DNA of 64,000 nucleotides, from the NCBI RefSeq assembly GCF_026262505.1, contig NC_067206.1:24443896-24507895 (forward strand), read 5' to 3'. This DNA is from Trichomonas vaginalis G3 (Eukaryota; Parabasalia; Trichomonadida; Trichomonadidae). The notes beneath the pieces were generated by a model. That model did not search any database, had not been told where the DNA came from, and saw only the letters and a program-made list of their open reading frames with translations. Made by a program: the position numbers and the translations under genes. This document shows positions 19,959 through 30,872 of this stretch, in pieces (position 1 is the first letter of the stretch; the number at the start of each line of letters is the position of its first letter).

Positions 19959-20312
19959 ATGCTTCCATCTTCAGGTTTAATTAAAGAGTGGGAATATGAA
20001 GGAGATAGACCAATGAACGTTAAATTACCTATAGATGATTCTCCTTATAGAACTGTTCAAGTTTCTGAAGATACCGCACCAATCTTATTTAGAACTATCG
20101 AATTCAACCAAAAGCAAATACAACTAAAGGCACAAAAAGAACGTGAAAAGCAAAAGTCTAAAACAAATACCGAAAAAACTGTTATTTCGAAAAATTCAAT
20201 TAAAAATCTATCTACAAATGACCTCAAAAAGCAATTAAAGGCTCTAGGACTTTCTACAGATGGTACACGCGAGCAAATATTGGCCAGATTTGAAAAATTT
20301 GTAAAGAAATAA
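19959..20312 (+). CDS. SAP-domain protein (117 aa)
   Basis: The C-terminal 35 residues (about 83-116) form a canonical SAP helix-turn-helix: LSTNDLKKQLKALGLSTDGT followed by REQILARFEKFV. SAP domains bind AT-rich or scaffold DNA and sometimes RNA. The middle is a charged helix (KAQKEREKQKSKTNTEK). The first 55 residues contain a short beta-like segment (PYRTVQVSEDTAPILFRTIEF) I cannot assign. Small SAP-only proteins occur in nuclear chromatin and DNA-repair contexts, and a specific role cannot be given. The start is supported by the Inr. Confidence 0.8.
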   Translation: MLPSSGLIKEWEYEGDRPMNVKLPIDDSPYRTVQVSEDTAPILFRTIEFNQKQIQLKAQKEREKQKSKTNTEKTVISKNSIKNLSTNDLKKQLKALGLSTDGTREQILARFEKFVKK

Positions 20313-20953
20313 GAATACTCTATATTAAAATAGAGTAGAATTTCATTTTATCCATTTACTGATAGATTTTGGAACCAAAACTCAACAATTGCAATTAAAA
20401 ACAATTTGAATAGATCAAACTTCCTTAGCTGACTTGGACAAGAGAATGAATAGCTTAGACTTTTCCATTACACAGGAACAAGCTTACGTCTCGAATTGGA
20501 ACGAAATTTAAAGAATTTCCCCTCATTATCATGAAATTAATTCCAAATATAATGAATAAAGATAATATTGGAGAATAACATTTACTATTATGATATATGT
20601 TCAAATACATTTGCTGTTAAATCATTCTGAAACAGGAATTGCAAAATTCATTTAATGCATATACTATATTTCTATTTATCAAAAACTAATATGTTGCTAT
20701 TTTCCTTATGACAAAGCTTGCTAACAATATTTGCAGGCATAATAAAAGATTTAATATTGATTGATATATTTGGAATATTTAAGTTGTCTTTCAGGTACAT
20801 ATAACTATTAAACCATTAGTTATTGATAGGGTTCGAATCTCATGATCTATAATCTCTAAATTATGAGAATGATTTTTTATTTGGCCTATATCGATAAACT
20901 AATGTGATAAAAAAGATACACATACCAAATAATATTTAATTCAATTGCAGTAT
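20313..20953. other. Intergenic, AT-rich
   Basis: This 640-bp stretch has no supported gene. GGGTTCGAATCTC at about 20,827 looks like a tRNA B box, but no tRNA fold surrounds it. Confidence 0.5.
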
Positions 20954-23900
20954 ATGTTTATTTTTTTCTTTTCGCCCTCCAAAATTCTCAAGCCCTTTGT
21001 AACACTTACAAATGCTATTGTAAAAACAGTAGCAAGTACATACGTAAGTACTATAAAGATTGAGTCACTACCTTTATGGAAAGGAGAGGCAACAATCGAT
21101 GATATTGAAATTAATACAGAAGGAATTAATCAAATTTTACGAAATTCAAAGTCTAGACTTACATTAGAGAAGATTGCAACTTCAAGACTCAAAGCAAAAT
21201 TACCAATTTTAACTCCAGGAACAAATCCAATTTCGATTAGCGTTCACTCATTAGAACTCGCCCTTGCAATTAAAGAAAGAACAGAACCAAAGCCTGAAAA
21301 GCCTAAACCAGCAACAAATCCAGAACAAGATTCGCAAAAACCACAAAAACAAAACTTTATTACAAAACTAACATCGAATATCGAAATCAAAATAGATGGA
21401 TTATCAATAAGTTTGAATATCAAAGGCGTTCAGCTTAATTTAATCGGTTCATCAGTTTATGTTCACGTAATCAATGGACAAACCATTGTTCAGCTTTCTA
21501 AAATCAGGGCATTTATCAAATACAATAACATATCAATTACTTTGACTATAGAAAACGTCGATATCTCTGCTTCAGAAGAAAATACAGAAATTGCAGTTTC
21601 AGGATTTACCGTAACAGTATCAGTACCAGACTTTTTCGATCTTATAAAAGACTTGTCGTTAAAGATCCACATACTACCTAACAATGAAATCCACGTAAAA
21701 TCTTTGTCTCAAGTCAGAATCGGAGTAAATCTTTCATTGTTACCTCCATTATTCGAAGTAATTGCATTATTCATGAAACCGCCAGAGCCTAAATTCAGTC
21801 CTCTTCCAAAACTTACGATTCATGTTGACGGAATTTTCTTTGCCGCATATGTTTCTAGTACTCTTGGAATAGAGCTTTCAATCAGCAAGCTTAAGCTCAA
21901 GAATAATGTTTTCGAGCTCAGACCGCTCGAAATGAGGCTTTTAATCAGAGATGGCGTAATTCCAATTTTAGAACCATCGATAATCATAGGTAAACTTCTA
22001 CAAACAGACCGAACAATCAAAGTATCAGCAGAAATAGAGATGCTTAAGCTCGCAATACCTGTTTCAAAGGACCTTGTTGACCAATTAACGAAAATTAACA
22101 TAAAAATCCCACCATTACCAACATTTCCACCACCTCCACCACCAAAGATACCCGAAATATCCATGAAACTCATGAATTGTCCCAAAGTTTCAACTACAGG
22201 AAAATTAATAAATTTCGAATTTCCTTATGACGTTATTCCAACAGGATTTTCTTTTGGTGGCTTGTTTACTAATGGTGATAAGATCATGTTACGTGTCTGG
22301 GATGCATCATCTGCCACTATGATTGCATTTTCTTCATTCGAAATCAGCAGATTAAGTGATGAATTCTCAATGGACAACCAACAGATGATTCCTCTATACA
22401 AATTCCAATTGGTCCTTCCAAAAGAAACAAGTAACTACCCAGATATCCTCGACAAGATCAAATTTACTTGTCTTTCATCAGTTGTTTTGTCAGAAGCTTT
22501 AGATTTAGACGTAAAAATTGGGAATATCCTTATAACTGCTGATTCTTTGGAGCTTCCAACAGGAGCATTGTCTCTTACTAGTATCCATGCACACGCAGTT
22601 ATTGGTCCTGTGATGTCTACTCGTCTTCATGCTTCATTTGGAATTTCCGTTTTATTGTCAAATTTGAGGAATCAAACAATGTGTTCCATTTTCGATATCC
22701 CGACAATACACGCGTCATTGTCAGTGATGTCTAAGATAGATGGATACCTTCCTGATGGAATGACACGCCACAGATTCGCTTCAATCCTTCAGACACAAAT
22801 TGGAGCAGATACAATTTCTGCCAGTCTAAAAATTCCTTCAATTTCATTAAACGTTGTTCCATCAATTATCAGCGATGTTGCAAGGTTTGCAATAGCATTA
22901 GATGTTGCTAAAGCAATTGCTTATACTGTTGTTAATAAGAGTGATACTCCATTCGTGTTCCATGTCTCGAATTCAACAGAATTAACTGAGATTTTACCTG
23001 GACAAACAAAAGTTGTCACTTTTACTCAAAAACAAGTTCACTTTTTGAATTTTCCTACTATATCATTAATAGTTATGTTGAATCAGCCCGGCTTCTACAA
23101 CATCTCTAATTCTAATTACATATCATGTGAAATTGTTGCACCTTTCTCTTTCAAAGTTTCGATTTTGTCATCAACAGTTTTCAGAAACTTTTTGATGGCG
23201 CCGATAGAAATCAAACTTTCTGATCCATCCATTGCAACACCAATCACTAAACAGATTGGCATTGATGACTTTGCTACGTCATCTCTTTTCTTGGATAAGA
23301 CATTCCATTTGAGTTTATCAATGACAGGAATTACAGAAATGTCAAAACCAATTTTGCTAAATCCACTTCACGATACGGGCACGAAATTCATTGTTTGTGA
23401 AGTTCTCAACCAATTACCATCCCTTTATTTATGTGCTCCACAGTTCTGTGCATGGCTTGTTTACAGAGAATTCGAAGTAGATTGTTTGAATTCAGCTGTT
23501 AAACACAGAGTTCAAGAATACTCTCTTTTACCAGTTTTAGTTGTAAATAACAGGTTACCTGATCATATTGTTACTTCTGCAGGTGTTGTTCCTCCAAACT
23601 CCAGCAAATACATATCACAACTCACTGACCAATCCATTGTTTTCGATAATGGAACATCAATAAAAGTCGGATTTCCTTTGGCAAGAGGTCTAAAACACAG
23701 ATTAATGATCATGGGAAAGGCATCTGTTATAGAAACAGTTCCAGAGACAAATACAATTGTCATTAGTCCTTCTTTCATGTTCTATAATGGAGCTGCTTTC
23801 CCACTCTACTTCAAAGTAGTAGAGATGAAGGCTGTTCTCGTAGAACCAGATAAAACATTAGTTCTCGATTCGACAAAGATGCCGAGAGCTGTTTTTGTTG

Positions 23901-25762
23901 GTTTCAAATTCAAAGGAAAAACATTTTGGTCTAAAGGAGTTCCTGTTCCAAGCAGAAGGGATCTGACAATTAAAACAGACAGTGGAAACCTTCTTTTGAT
24001 TATAGATGTACAAGATGACAAAGCAAGTGTTTATCCGAAATACGTCGCAATCAATGAAAGTAGTGATTCAATCTTTTTGAATTCATCTACAGAATTGACA
24101 CCAGAAACACAAGCACAATTACTTCTTTGGAGAGGAAACAAACATTTAGTTTCTTTCTCACTCTCTTCTGATAAAGGTTTCCTTTCAGATCCAGTTGATT
24201 TAGATGGAAATGAGTATTTAATCAGAGTTTTCTCTGGTTCTTTTCCTTCTTTCTCAAGTTCTACTTACATCACTTATTCCGTACAAAGTAACACTGATCC
24301 ACACACGATTGTCTTTCATACAGATAACTCTCCACCTCTGACAATTGATAACCAATCTCCTCTTTCTTTCGATGTGACTTCTCCTTCATTTAAGAACTCT
24401 TTGAGAGTACCTGCTGAATCAGTTTGTCTTGGAAAAGATGTCCCTATTTTCTTGGTTTTCTCGAGAACAGGTGCAGATCCATTTGTTGTAAATCTTCAAT
24501 CAGCAATGGAATCAACATTTGTATCAGGAATGGCCAAATTGTACGGAAGAGTGGAAATATCAGGAACTCAAAGCAGAGTAACTCTTTCGCAGATTCCTTT
24601 GATTCCTCCTCAAATAAAACCGAAGATAAACTTTTCAGTTTTTCTTGCTGATGTAAAGATCAGAATTTACAACGATATCTCTGTTCCAGGAATTCCTACA
24701 GAACTGCTTTGTATCACTGCATCTCCTCTCTCTATCGAAGGAGTCTTCCAACAAGGAGGAACAACAACAATTTCTCTTGTTTTGGATACTTTGCAAATCG
24801 ACTCTCTAAGTTGTCACGAGAATTTCCCTGTAATTTTCGGAAAAGTCGATGACAAAAACCCTCTTTTGAATCTCAACCTCAAACTCGGATCAACACTTAA
24901 TGGTGGCATCTTTGTAGATGTTTTCCATTTAAGTATCAGTCCGACACAGATGAACATCGAAGAATCTCTCATCAGATTCATTTTATCATTAATTAAACTC
25001 CTGCCTCAACAAGAGATACCAATTAAACAAGACACAAATAAGATTTTATTCCCAACATTTGTAAGAGTCTTGCACGTTGATCAAACAGAGTTCAGACTCT
25101 CTTTATCAACGCAATCATTCATCCACGCGATGTTTAAAGATGTTCCAATACAACTCTCAATGTTACACATGGAGAATACAGAGACATTCGGTGTTCAAAT
25201 CGTCGAATCAATTGTTGCTCATTATATATCAGATATCATTGTTGCTGTTCCTGCTGCACTTACTTCTTTGTCTTTAATAGGAAGCCCAAGTGCGTTAGTA
25301 ACACAGAGTATCACTGGATTGAACGAGTTTGTTAAATCTTTCAAACAACAAGGTTCATTTGTTGGAGGATTGAAACATGGATCTGTTTCTTTAGTTAGAT
25401 CAATTTCTATTGGAGCTCTTGAAAGTATTGTTTCATTTTCTTCATCATTGGCAAGTACTCTTGGCCAGATATCGCCTGTTCAAACACAGAACGACACACA
25501 GAATGATGATATCGGAAGAAGAATACAGCAAATGGTTGAATTTCCTGTTGAAGGATTCCAGAATGAAGGTGTTTTAGGAGTTTTGAAGGGCGCAGGAAAA
25601 GCTATGATAGCATTAGTTACTGGTCCAACTGCAGCTATTTTCTCTTTGATTGGTAAAGCAGGAAATGCGTTGTTGCAACAAGTTGGAGCAGCTTCACTCC
25701 AAACTAATGATAGAAGAATTGAAAAAGAAGCAAAAGATTTGCCAGCTATTGTTTTTGAATAA
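20954..25762 (+). CDS. VPS13-like bridge lipid-transfer protein (1602 aa)
   Basis: The N-terminus has the chorein/VPS13 opening: a helix, then an IKIESLPLWKGEATIDDIEI strand pair, equivalent to the family motif of LxLGIWGGNVxLxNLxI type. Repeating beta-groove segments then fill residues 60-650, interrupted by a proline run (FPPPPPPKIPE) near 395. A Vps13-adaptor-binding/SHR-BD-like region starts with NKSDTPFVFHVSN near 660. The C-terminus has the VPS13 amphipathic block: GSFVGGLKHGSVSLVRS, then VEGFQNEGVLGVLKGAGKAM. Such proteins form hydrophobic bridges for bulk lipid flow at membrane contact sites. It is about half the length of yeast Vps13, so the bridge would be shorter. I chose the ATG at 20954; the open frame extends three codons upstream with TTG. 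Confidence 0.8.
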   Translation: MFIFFFSPSKILKPFVTLTNAIVKTVASTYVSTIKIESLPLWKGEATIDDIEINTEGINQILRNSKSRLTLEKIATSRLKAKLPILTPGTNPISISVHSLELALAIKERTEPKPEKPKPATNPEQDSQKPQKQNFITKLTSNIEIKIDGLSISLNIKGVQLNLIGSSVYVHVINGQTIVQLSKIRAFIKYNNISITLTIENVDISASEENTEIAVSGFTVTVSVPDFFDLIKDLSLKIHILPNNEIHVKSLSQVRIGVNLSLLPPLFEVIALFMKPPEPKFSPLPKLTIHVDGIFFAAYVSSTLGIELSISKLKLKNNVFELRPLEMRLLIRDGVIPILEPSIIIGKLLQTDRTIKVSAEIEMLKLAIPVSKDLVDQLTKINIKIPPLPTFPPPPPPKIPEISMKLMNCPKVSTTGKLINFEFPYDVIPTGFSFGGLFTNGDKIMLRVWDASSATMIAFSSFEISRLSDEFSMDNQQMIPLYKFQLVLPKETSNYPDILDKIKFTCLSSVVLSEALDLDVKIGNILITADSLELPTGALSLTSIHAHAVIGPVMSTRLHASFGISVLLSNLRNQTMCSIFDIPTIHASLSVMSKIDGYLPDGMTRHRFASILQTQIGADTISASLKIPSISLNVVPSIISDVARFAIALDVAKAIAYTVVNKSDTPFVFHVSNSTELTEILPGQTKVVTFTQKQVHFLNFPTISLIVMLNQPGFYNISNSNYISCEIVAPFSFKVSILSSTVFRNFLMAPIEIKLSDPSIATPITKQIGIDDFATSSLFLDKTFHLSLSMTGITEMSKPILLNPLHDTGTKFIVCEVLNQLPSLYLCAPQFCAWLVYREFEVDCLNSAVKHRVQEYSLLPVLVVNNRLPDHIVTSAGVVPPNSSKYISQLTDQSIVFDNGTSIKVGFPLARGLKHRLMIMGKASVIETVPETNTIVISPSFMFYNGAAFPLYFKVVEMKAVLVEPDKTLVLDSTKMPRAVFVGFKFKGKTFWSKGVPVPSRRDLTIKTDSGNLLLIIDVQDDKASVYPKYVAINESSDSIFLNSSTELTPETQAQLLLWRGNKHLVSFSLSSDKGFLSDPVDLDGNEYLIRVFSGSFPSFSSSTYITYSVQSNTDPHTIVFHTDNSPPLTIDNQSPLSFDVTSPSFKNSLRVPAESVCLGKDVPIFLVFSRTGADPFVVNLQSAMESTFVSGMAKLYGRVEISGTQSRVTLSQIPLIPPQIKPKINFSVFLADVKIRIYNDISVPGIPTELLCITASPLSIEGVFQQGGTTTISLVLDTLQIDSLSCHENFPVIFGKVDDKNPLLNLNLKLGSTLNGGIFVDVFHLSISPTQMNIEESLIRFILSLIKLLPQQEIPIKQDTNKILFPTFVRVLHVDQTEFRLSLSTQSFIHAMFKDVPIQLSMLHMENTETFGVQIVESIVAHYISDIIVAVPAALTSLSLIGSPSALVTQSITGLNEFVKSFKQQGSFVGGLKHGSVSLVRSISIGALESIVSFSSSLASTLGQISPVQTQNDTQNDDIGRRIQQMVEFPVEGFQNEGVLGVLKGAGKAMIALVTGPTAAIFSLIGKAGNALLQQVGAASLQTNDRRIEKEAKDLPAIVFE

Positions 25763-26251
25763 AAAAGTATTATTTCTATTTTTTAGTTTTCCTTAGTATA
25801 TATATATTAAAACAATAATGAGAAATTTCAAGTGTGTCTGGTCATTATTTAAATAATTACATAACAAGAAGATATTTCTTGAAGATATATCAAAATAAAT
25901 CCAATGCGGGTCAATCTCGGACTTGAAAACTATATTCGGCTTGTAATTCTGGAAAAATTCAAAAATATCATATTAGATACAATATGCACATAGAGCCTTA
26001 ATGTTAACATGTATATAATTTTATTTGAAAATTATAATATTGGATAATTGATGAATTTCAATATTCATTTCGACTTTTCTATTGGCATTATTTCATTGCT
26101 TATCAATGGCCATTATCTAAATTCATAAATTTTATCCCAAATAATGGAAGTCACTGTTTTTCACATGCATAGCATAGTATTTTTTTTCTTAAATGAATGA
26201 TAAAGATATTTTATATAGTAAACAGCAGACAAATGACTTTTAAATTTTTTA
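25763..26251. other. Intergenic, AT-rich
   Basis: No gene, repeat or RNA was recognised in these 489 bp. Confidence 0.5.
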
Positions 26252-28485
26252 ATGTCTGATCAAGACTCTCACACAAATAAATATGGGGAATTTCGAAGTA
26301 CGTATAAATACTACATCGACTCATTTATTGCTTTGTATCAGCTGAAAACGGAAAACGAAGAAGATTTAAACTCGATTTACAAAATGATCAAAACAGAATT
26401 GATCGATTCAAACAACCATTTTCCAAAAATCATTGTAAGAGACATTTTAAATATCATTCCGTATAATAATCGCTATTCAAAGTCTTATTTATATCTTGCT
26501 AAACGTATCACTGATGATTACCATGTAACATCGATCAACAAAATTCCTACCATTTCTGCCTTCCAGTTTTATAAAGAGTATGGAATTACATTATACAAAT
26601 TCAAAGAATTCAAAGAAATTAAATATGAAAATCCCAACATTCTTTCAGAAAATACAATTTTTAGAGCAATTATGAATGATGACAAAGAAAGATTCATTCA
26701 GTTCATTGAAAGCGAAGAATTTAATAAAGATAAAACGCTTTACAACCATTTATATCCTATTTTGCCTGATAAAGGATTATCATTACTTGAATTATGTTGT
26801 TATCACGGAGCAGTTGATTGTTTCAAGTTATTAAGAACGAAATTTAACTCACAAATAACTGAAATATGTCTTCGATTATCATTTTTAGGAAGAAATCAAG
26901 AAATTTTGAGTGAATGTTTGAAACATCAAAAACCTGATGGAGAATGCATGAAATACGCAATTATTTCCCACAACATAGATTTTGTTACATTCTTAATGAA
27001 TGAACACAATATAAAGATCGATTTATTAGCTTGCGGACAATACAAAAATCTTGAATCATTTTTAGTTTATTTCGATCAAAAGAATGATATAAACAAATAT
27101 TTTGTTGTTTCAACTTTGTTTGATGTTCCTTTCTCATGGTGCAAATATCAATGAAAAAGATTTGTTTGGAAGGACGGCTCTACATTACATGGCAAGCAAT
27201 AATAGTATAGAAGCAGCCAAAGTTCTTCTTTCACGGGATGTAAAAATCAATGAAAAAAATAATTTCGGAAAAACACCTCTTTTTTATGTAGCTGAAAATA
27301 ATTGTAAAGAAACAGCTGAACTTCTTGTTTCTCATGGTGCAAGTATCAATGAAAAAGATCAACGTGGTAAAATTGCTCTTCATGACGCAGCAATAAATAA
27401 TAGCAAAGAAATTGCCGAATTACTTCTTGCTCATGGTGCAAAAATTAATGAAAAAGATGAATTTATTAAAACACCTCTTCTTTATGCAGCAAAAATGATA
27501 ATAATGAAACAGCCGAACTTCTTGTTTCACACAATGCAAAAATCAATGAAAAAGATAATGAAGGAAAAACTGCTCTTCATTATGCATCATATAACAATAA
27601 CATAGTAATAGGCAAACTTCTTCTTTCTCATGGTGCCAAAATCAATGAAAAAGATGGAAATGAGCATGCACCTATTCATGAAGCTGCATATTTTAATAAT
27701 AAAGAGATGGTCGAACTTCTTCTTTCATACAAAGCAAAAATCAATCAAAGATCTATGTGGGGTTTCACCCCTCTTCAACTTACAGCACACAATCATAATA
27801 CAAAAACCATAGAACTTCTTCTTTCGCATGGTGCAAAAATAAATGCAAAAGATGATGATAGAAGTACCGCTCTCCATCATGCTGTACGAATACATAATTT
27901 AGAAGGAGTCAAAGTTCTTCTTTCATATGGTGCAAAAATCAATGAAAAAGATGATCAAAGAAAAACCGCTCTGCATATTGCTGTAGAATACGGTTTTACG
28001 GATATTTCCGAAGCTCTTGTTTTACATGGTGCAAAAATCAATGAAAAAGATAATTGTGGAAATACAGCTCTTTATATTGCAGCATTTTGTAATCATAAAG
28101 AAATAGCCAAACTTCTTATTTCACACGGTGCAAAAATCAATGAAAAAAATAAATCTCGAAAAACCGCTCTTCATTTTGCAGCAGATAAAAAAGGCATAGA
28201 AATAATAGAACTTCTTATTTCACATGGTGCAAATATCAACGAAAAAATGAAGATGGTAGAAACCCTCTTCATTTTGCATCCTTCGATGATCCTAATAAAG
28301 AAGTAATAGAATTTCTTGTTTTTCATGGTGCAAATATCAATGAAAGAGATAAATATGGAGATACAGCTTTTAGCATTATAAGCGGTAAGAACAAAAAGGA
28401 AATAGTCGATTTTCTTACTTTACATGGTGCAAAACCCAATTCCCCAAAACCATTAAAGTCTATCCCTGCCATCTATAATTATTGA
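26252..28485 (+). pseudogene. Ankyrin gene with DUF3447-type N-terminus, three frameshifts
   Basis: Residues 1 to about 285 are the classic trichomonad ankyrin leader (DSFIALYQLKTENEED, KTELIDSNNHFPKIIVRDILNIIPYNNRYSKSYLYLAKRITDDYH). About 12 ankyrin units follow, most ending in LLLSHGAKINEKD. The reading frame changes near 27,110, 27,495 and 28,240, yet on both sides of each change the same repeat pattern continues without loss. The last frame ends at a TGA at 28,483 (CTIYNY-like tail). Each change is a one-base indel in or near A-rich runs, so base-calling error is a real alternative to a decayed gene. If intact it would be a cytosolic or nuclear scaffold of about 740 residues. Confidence 0.85.
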
Positions 28486-29149
28486 GGAAAACAATTATAA
28501 AAACATATATGGATGCACGTCTCACAGATTGGCACACTGTTCCGCAATCTTACTTTGTACCTCATTTCATGCAAATCCCTGTTCACATAATATATAAGTA
28601 ATAAAGCATATATTTTTATAAAAATGGAAAACTATTTTCTCATACGAAAACAACAAATAAGCCTACTAACCCAATAAACTTATATTGGTTCTCTGGCCAA
28701 CAAAAAGCCAGAGAATCACATTTGCATTAACTCATTCTGATGCATTCTGGATTTTCTTCCTCATTTGAGAGACATATGTATATATTCAGCATAAATAAAT
28801 GAAATGCAAATCATACATCATATATAAATCTAGTTATTCTTTTGAAATCCAGATAAATAATAGTAATGAGTTGATACAATGAATCATTAATATATGTTAA
28901 AGAATGCATAACAGTGTTCTATTGATGCACGACGATCTAAATAGCTTGTTCTAATTGATTACATGCATAATGAATTTGAATAGCAAATTTTATAATGAAA
29001 TAGTAATAAATTATTGTATTTGGAAGCTATATTAGCAAATTTAATTAGATTTTCTATGTTAAATACCTGAAAAAAAAGGCAATTTAAGTATGATATATTT
29101 TATAAAGATATTTTTACTGATACAGTGATTTAATGTAGAGAGAAAAAAG
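28486..29149. other. Intergenic, AT-rich
   Basis: This is convergent spacing between the ankyrin pseudogene and the EF-hand gene. I see no supported element. Confidence 0.5.
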
Positions 29150-29596
29150 TTACGGGTGACTATTCATGTCGAATATTTGCATGTAATCATCAAACAAGAT
29201 ATTGCTGCTAGTATCATATTGACCATGAAGTAGAAAATCTTCCGCAGTGAGATCAAAATTAAAGAACTTAAAAACTTCTTGAAGTTTTGGAATGTCTATC
29301 ATGCCTTGTTGATTTGGTTTACCACCTAGTGCTTCAAATGATTGTGAAACGTATTTTCTGAGTTCTTTCATTTCTTTCTCTTCTTTCTTATTACCATAGA
29401 TATCGCAGAATCGATCGAACCCAATGTCCCATTGCTTGTTTTCTTTGTACAATGTGTCTGTATCTGTTTCAATCCCGAGTTGACGAAGTGCTGTAACGGC
29501 TTCGAACAAGGAAATAGTATCGCAACTCTCGCCTTTGATCTTATCATAGACGATTTTCGCTGCTTCCTTGTCTTCTGGATAAATCTTCCCACTCAT
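29150..29596 (-). CDS. Degenerate EF-hand (calmodulin-like) protein (148 aa)
   Basis: Length and helix layout fit a four-EF-hand calmodulin or centrin-like protein: a first pair over residues 8-65 and a second over 75-145 (MKELRKYVSQSFEALGG, then LQEVFKFFNFDLTAEDF, ILFDDYMQIFDMN). None of the loops keeps the full DxDxDG calcium set, so most or all sites look unable to bind calcium. Such proteins are common light-chain-like or axonemal adaptors. The start is the ATG at 29596 (MSGKIYPEDKEAAK). The frame extends one codon further with TTG only. Confidence 0.7.
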   Translation of the reverse strand: MSGKIYPEDKEAAKIVYDKIKGESCDTISLFEAVTALRQLGIETDTDTLYKENKQWDIGFDRFCDIYGNKKEEKEMKELRKYVSQSFEALGGKPNQQGMIDIPKLQEVFKFFNFDLTAEDFLLHGQYDTSSNILFDDYMQIFDMNSHP

Positions 29597-30244
29597 CAAT
29601 AACGGAATAATATTTACATATCGTCTTCAAAAAAATTCGTTGGTTTCCACCTTCGTTATATATCATGGAGAGTGTTTGGAAGTAGCAACATGCTATATAG
29701 TCATTCACAAATTATTTGATGCATTATCTCTGCTAAATATCCCGTTTTTGAATTATCTTATACAAGTTATAAGAATTTCGTTCAAAGTAAAGAAGTCTCC
29801 TGGTTATTTCCGTATACCCTCCTTTTATAAAGAGGAACATGCTATATCTATTTGCTTATTAAAAGTATTTTAAATATGAGAACAAAATGATTGTTCTCAG
29901 AGCTTGACAATAGCTATATTTTGATTTAAAATAAAGATTGATGATTTGAATTTACAAATAATACTATTATACTAGGATATTTTAAATAGTGATTTTTAAT
30001 ATGATAGTAAAATAGGTATATGATTCAAAATCCGAAAGATCTAGAAATTATTAAACTCTTGATACATATTGCTAAAATATTATTATCAGGCAAATAATAT
30101 ATAGTCTTGGGTAGAGTTGATTATGACATTCAAAATTAAATGTACATCAATGCCAGCAGTTAATTATTAAATTTTCATTACCTGATTGGTATTATTTTCT
30201 ATTACATAATGATAAATTTTAGATGATAATTTGTAGAAGAATGA
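29597..30244. other. Intergenic, AT-rich
   Basis: No gene was recognised. A 77-codon plus-strand frame at 29640-29873 lacks any family resemblance and starts with a non-ATG codon or weak context, so it is not called. Confidence 0.45.
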
Positions 30245-30525
30245 TATATCAAATGAATTCTCGAAATTTTATGCAAGAATGATTGAAAATGGTTGGAAAA
30301 TTTTGAATATCATTTGCATGCCCACCAGATCCTCAAAAACAGATTGTACAAACAGTAGCAGCAATGCTTAATGTCAAAAGGGAAAAAATAAACCAAGCTT
30401 TAGTATTTAAAAGCATATCATTTACTAAGAACGTTAAAGAATTATGCGAGATTTTGAAAACCCAAACAGCATCTGAGGAGAGAACAGAAAAGTTATGCAA
30501 GAAGTTTTCCCACTTCCAATATTAG
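30245..30525 (+). pseudogene. Promoter/5' fragment of the HEIRH-protein gene
   Basis: Positions 30245-30310 match the reverse complement of DNA about 160-230 bp upstream of the gene at 36467-38959. Positions 30322-30525 match its codons about 5-70 (PPDPQKQIVQTVAAMLNVK, then FKSISFTKNVKELCEILKTQ). The segment in between, including the start codon, is missing. The frame then meets a TAG and similarity ends. It is a dispersed partial duplicate diverged by roughly a quarter at protein level, so it is older than the importin/ankyrin duplication. Confidence 0.75.
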
Positions 30526-30872
30526 CAGCTTAGCTTATCTGTTCATTCTGGAAAATACCTAGGCCTAGTTATGTATATACCTATAAATATTGTTCGCTTC
30601 TCTTTTATCGAAGTCAAATTCTAAATTAGATTTTTGAAAATCATACACAATATTCGCTTTCCTTATTAAGAGTGTAAAATTTATGTAGATGTAATGTATA
30701 TCTGATGCAAAATAATATGATTGGATTCAAGTTCAGCTTAATCAAATTCATGTTTATGGAATCCTAGTCATTTTAATTATTAAATCCAAGAGTTGATGTC
30801 TTTCTTTTTTAAAATAATTATTGCAAAATTTACATAATAAAACGATTTTAATTACAAACAAAAAGAATAAAG
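30526..30872. other. Intergenic, AT-rich
   Basis: Nothing beyond low-complexity AT DNA is seen. Confidence 0.5.

Noticed and set aside
20815-20850. tRNA gene suggested by GGGTTCGAATCTC (B-box-like)
   Set aside because: No A box at the right distance and no acceptor or anticodon stem can be formed in the surrounding AT-rich DNA.
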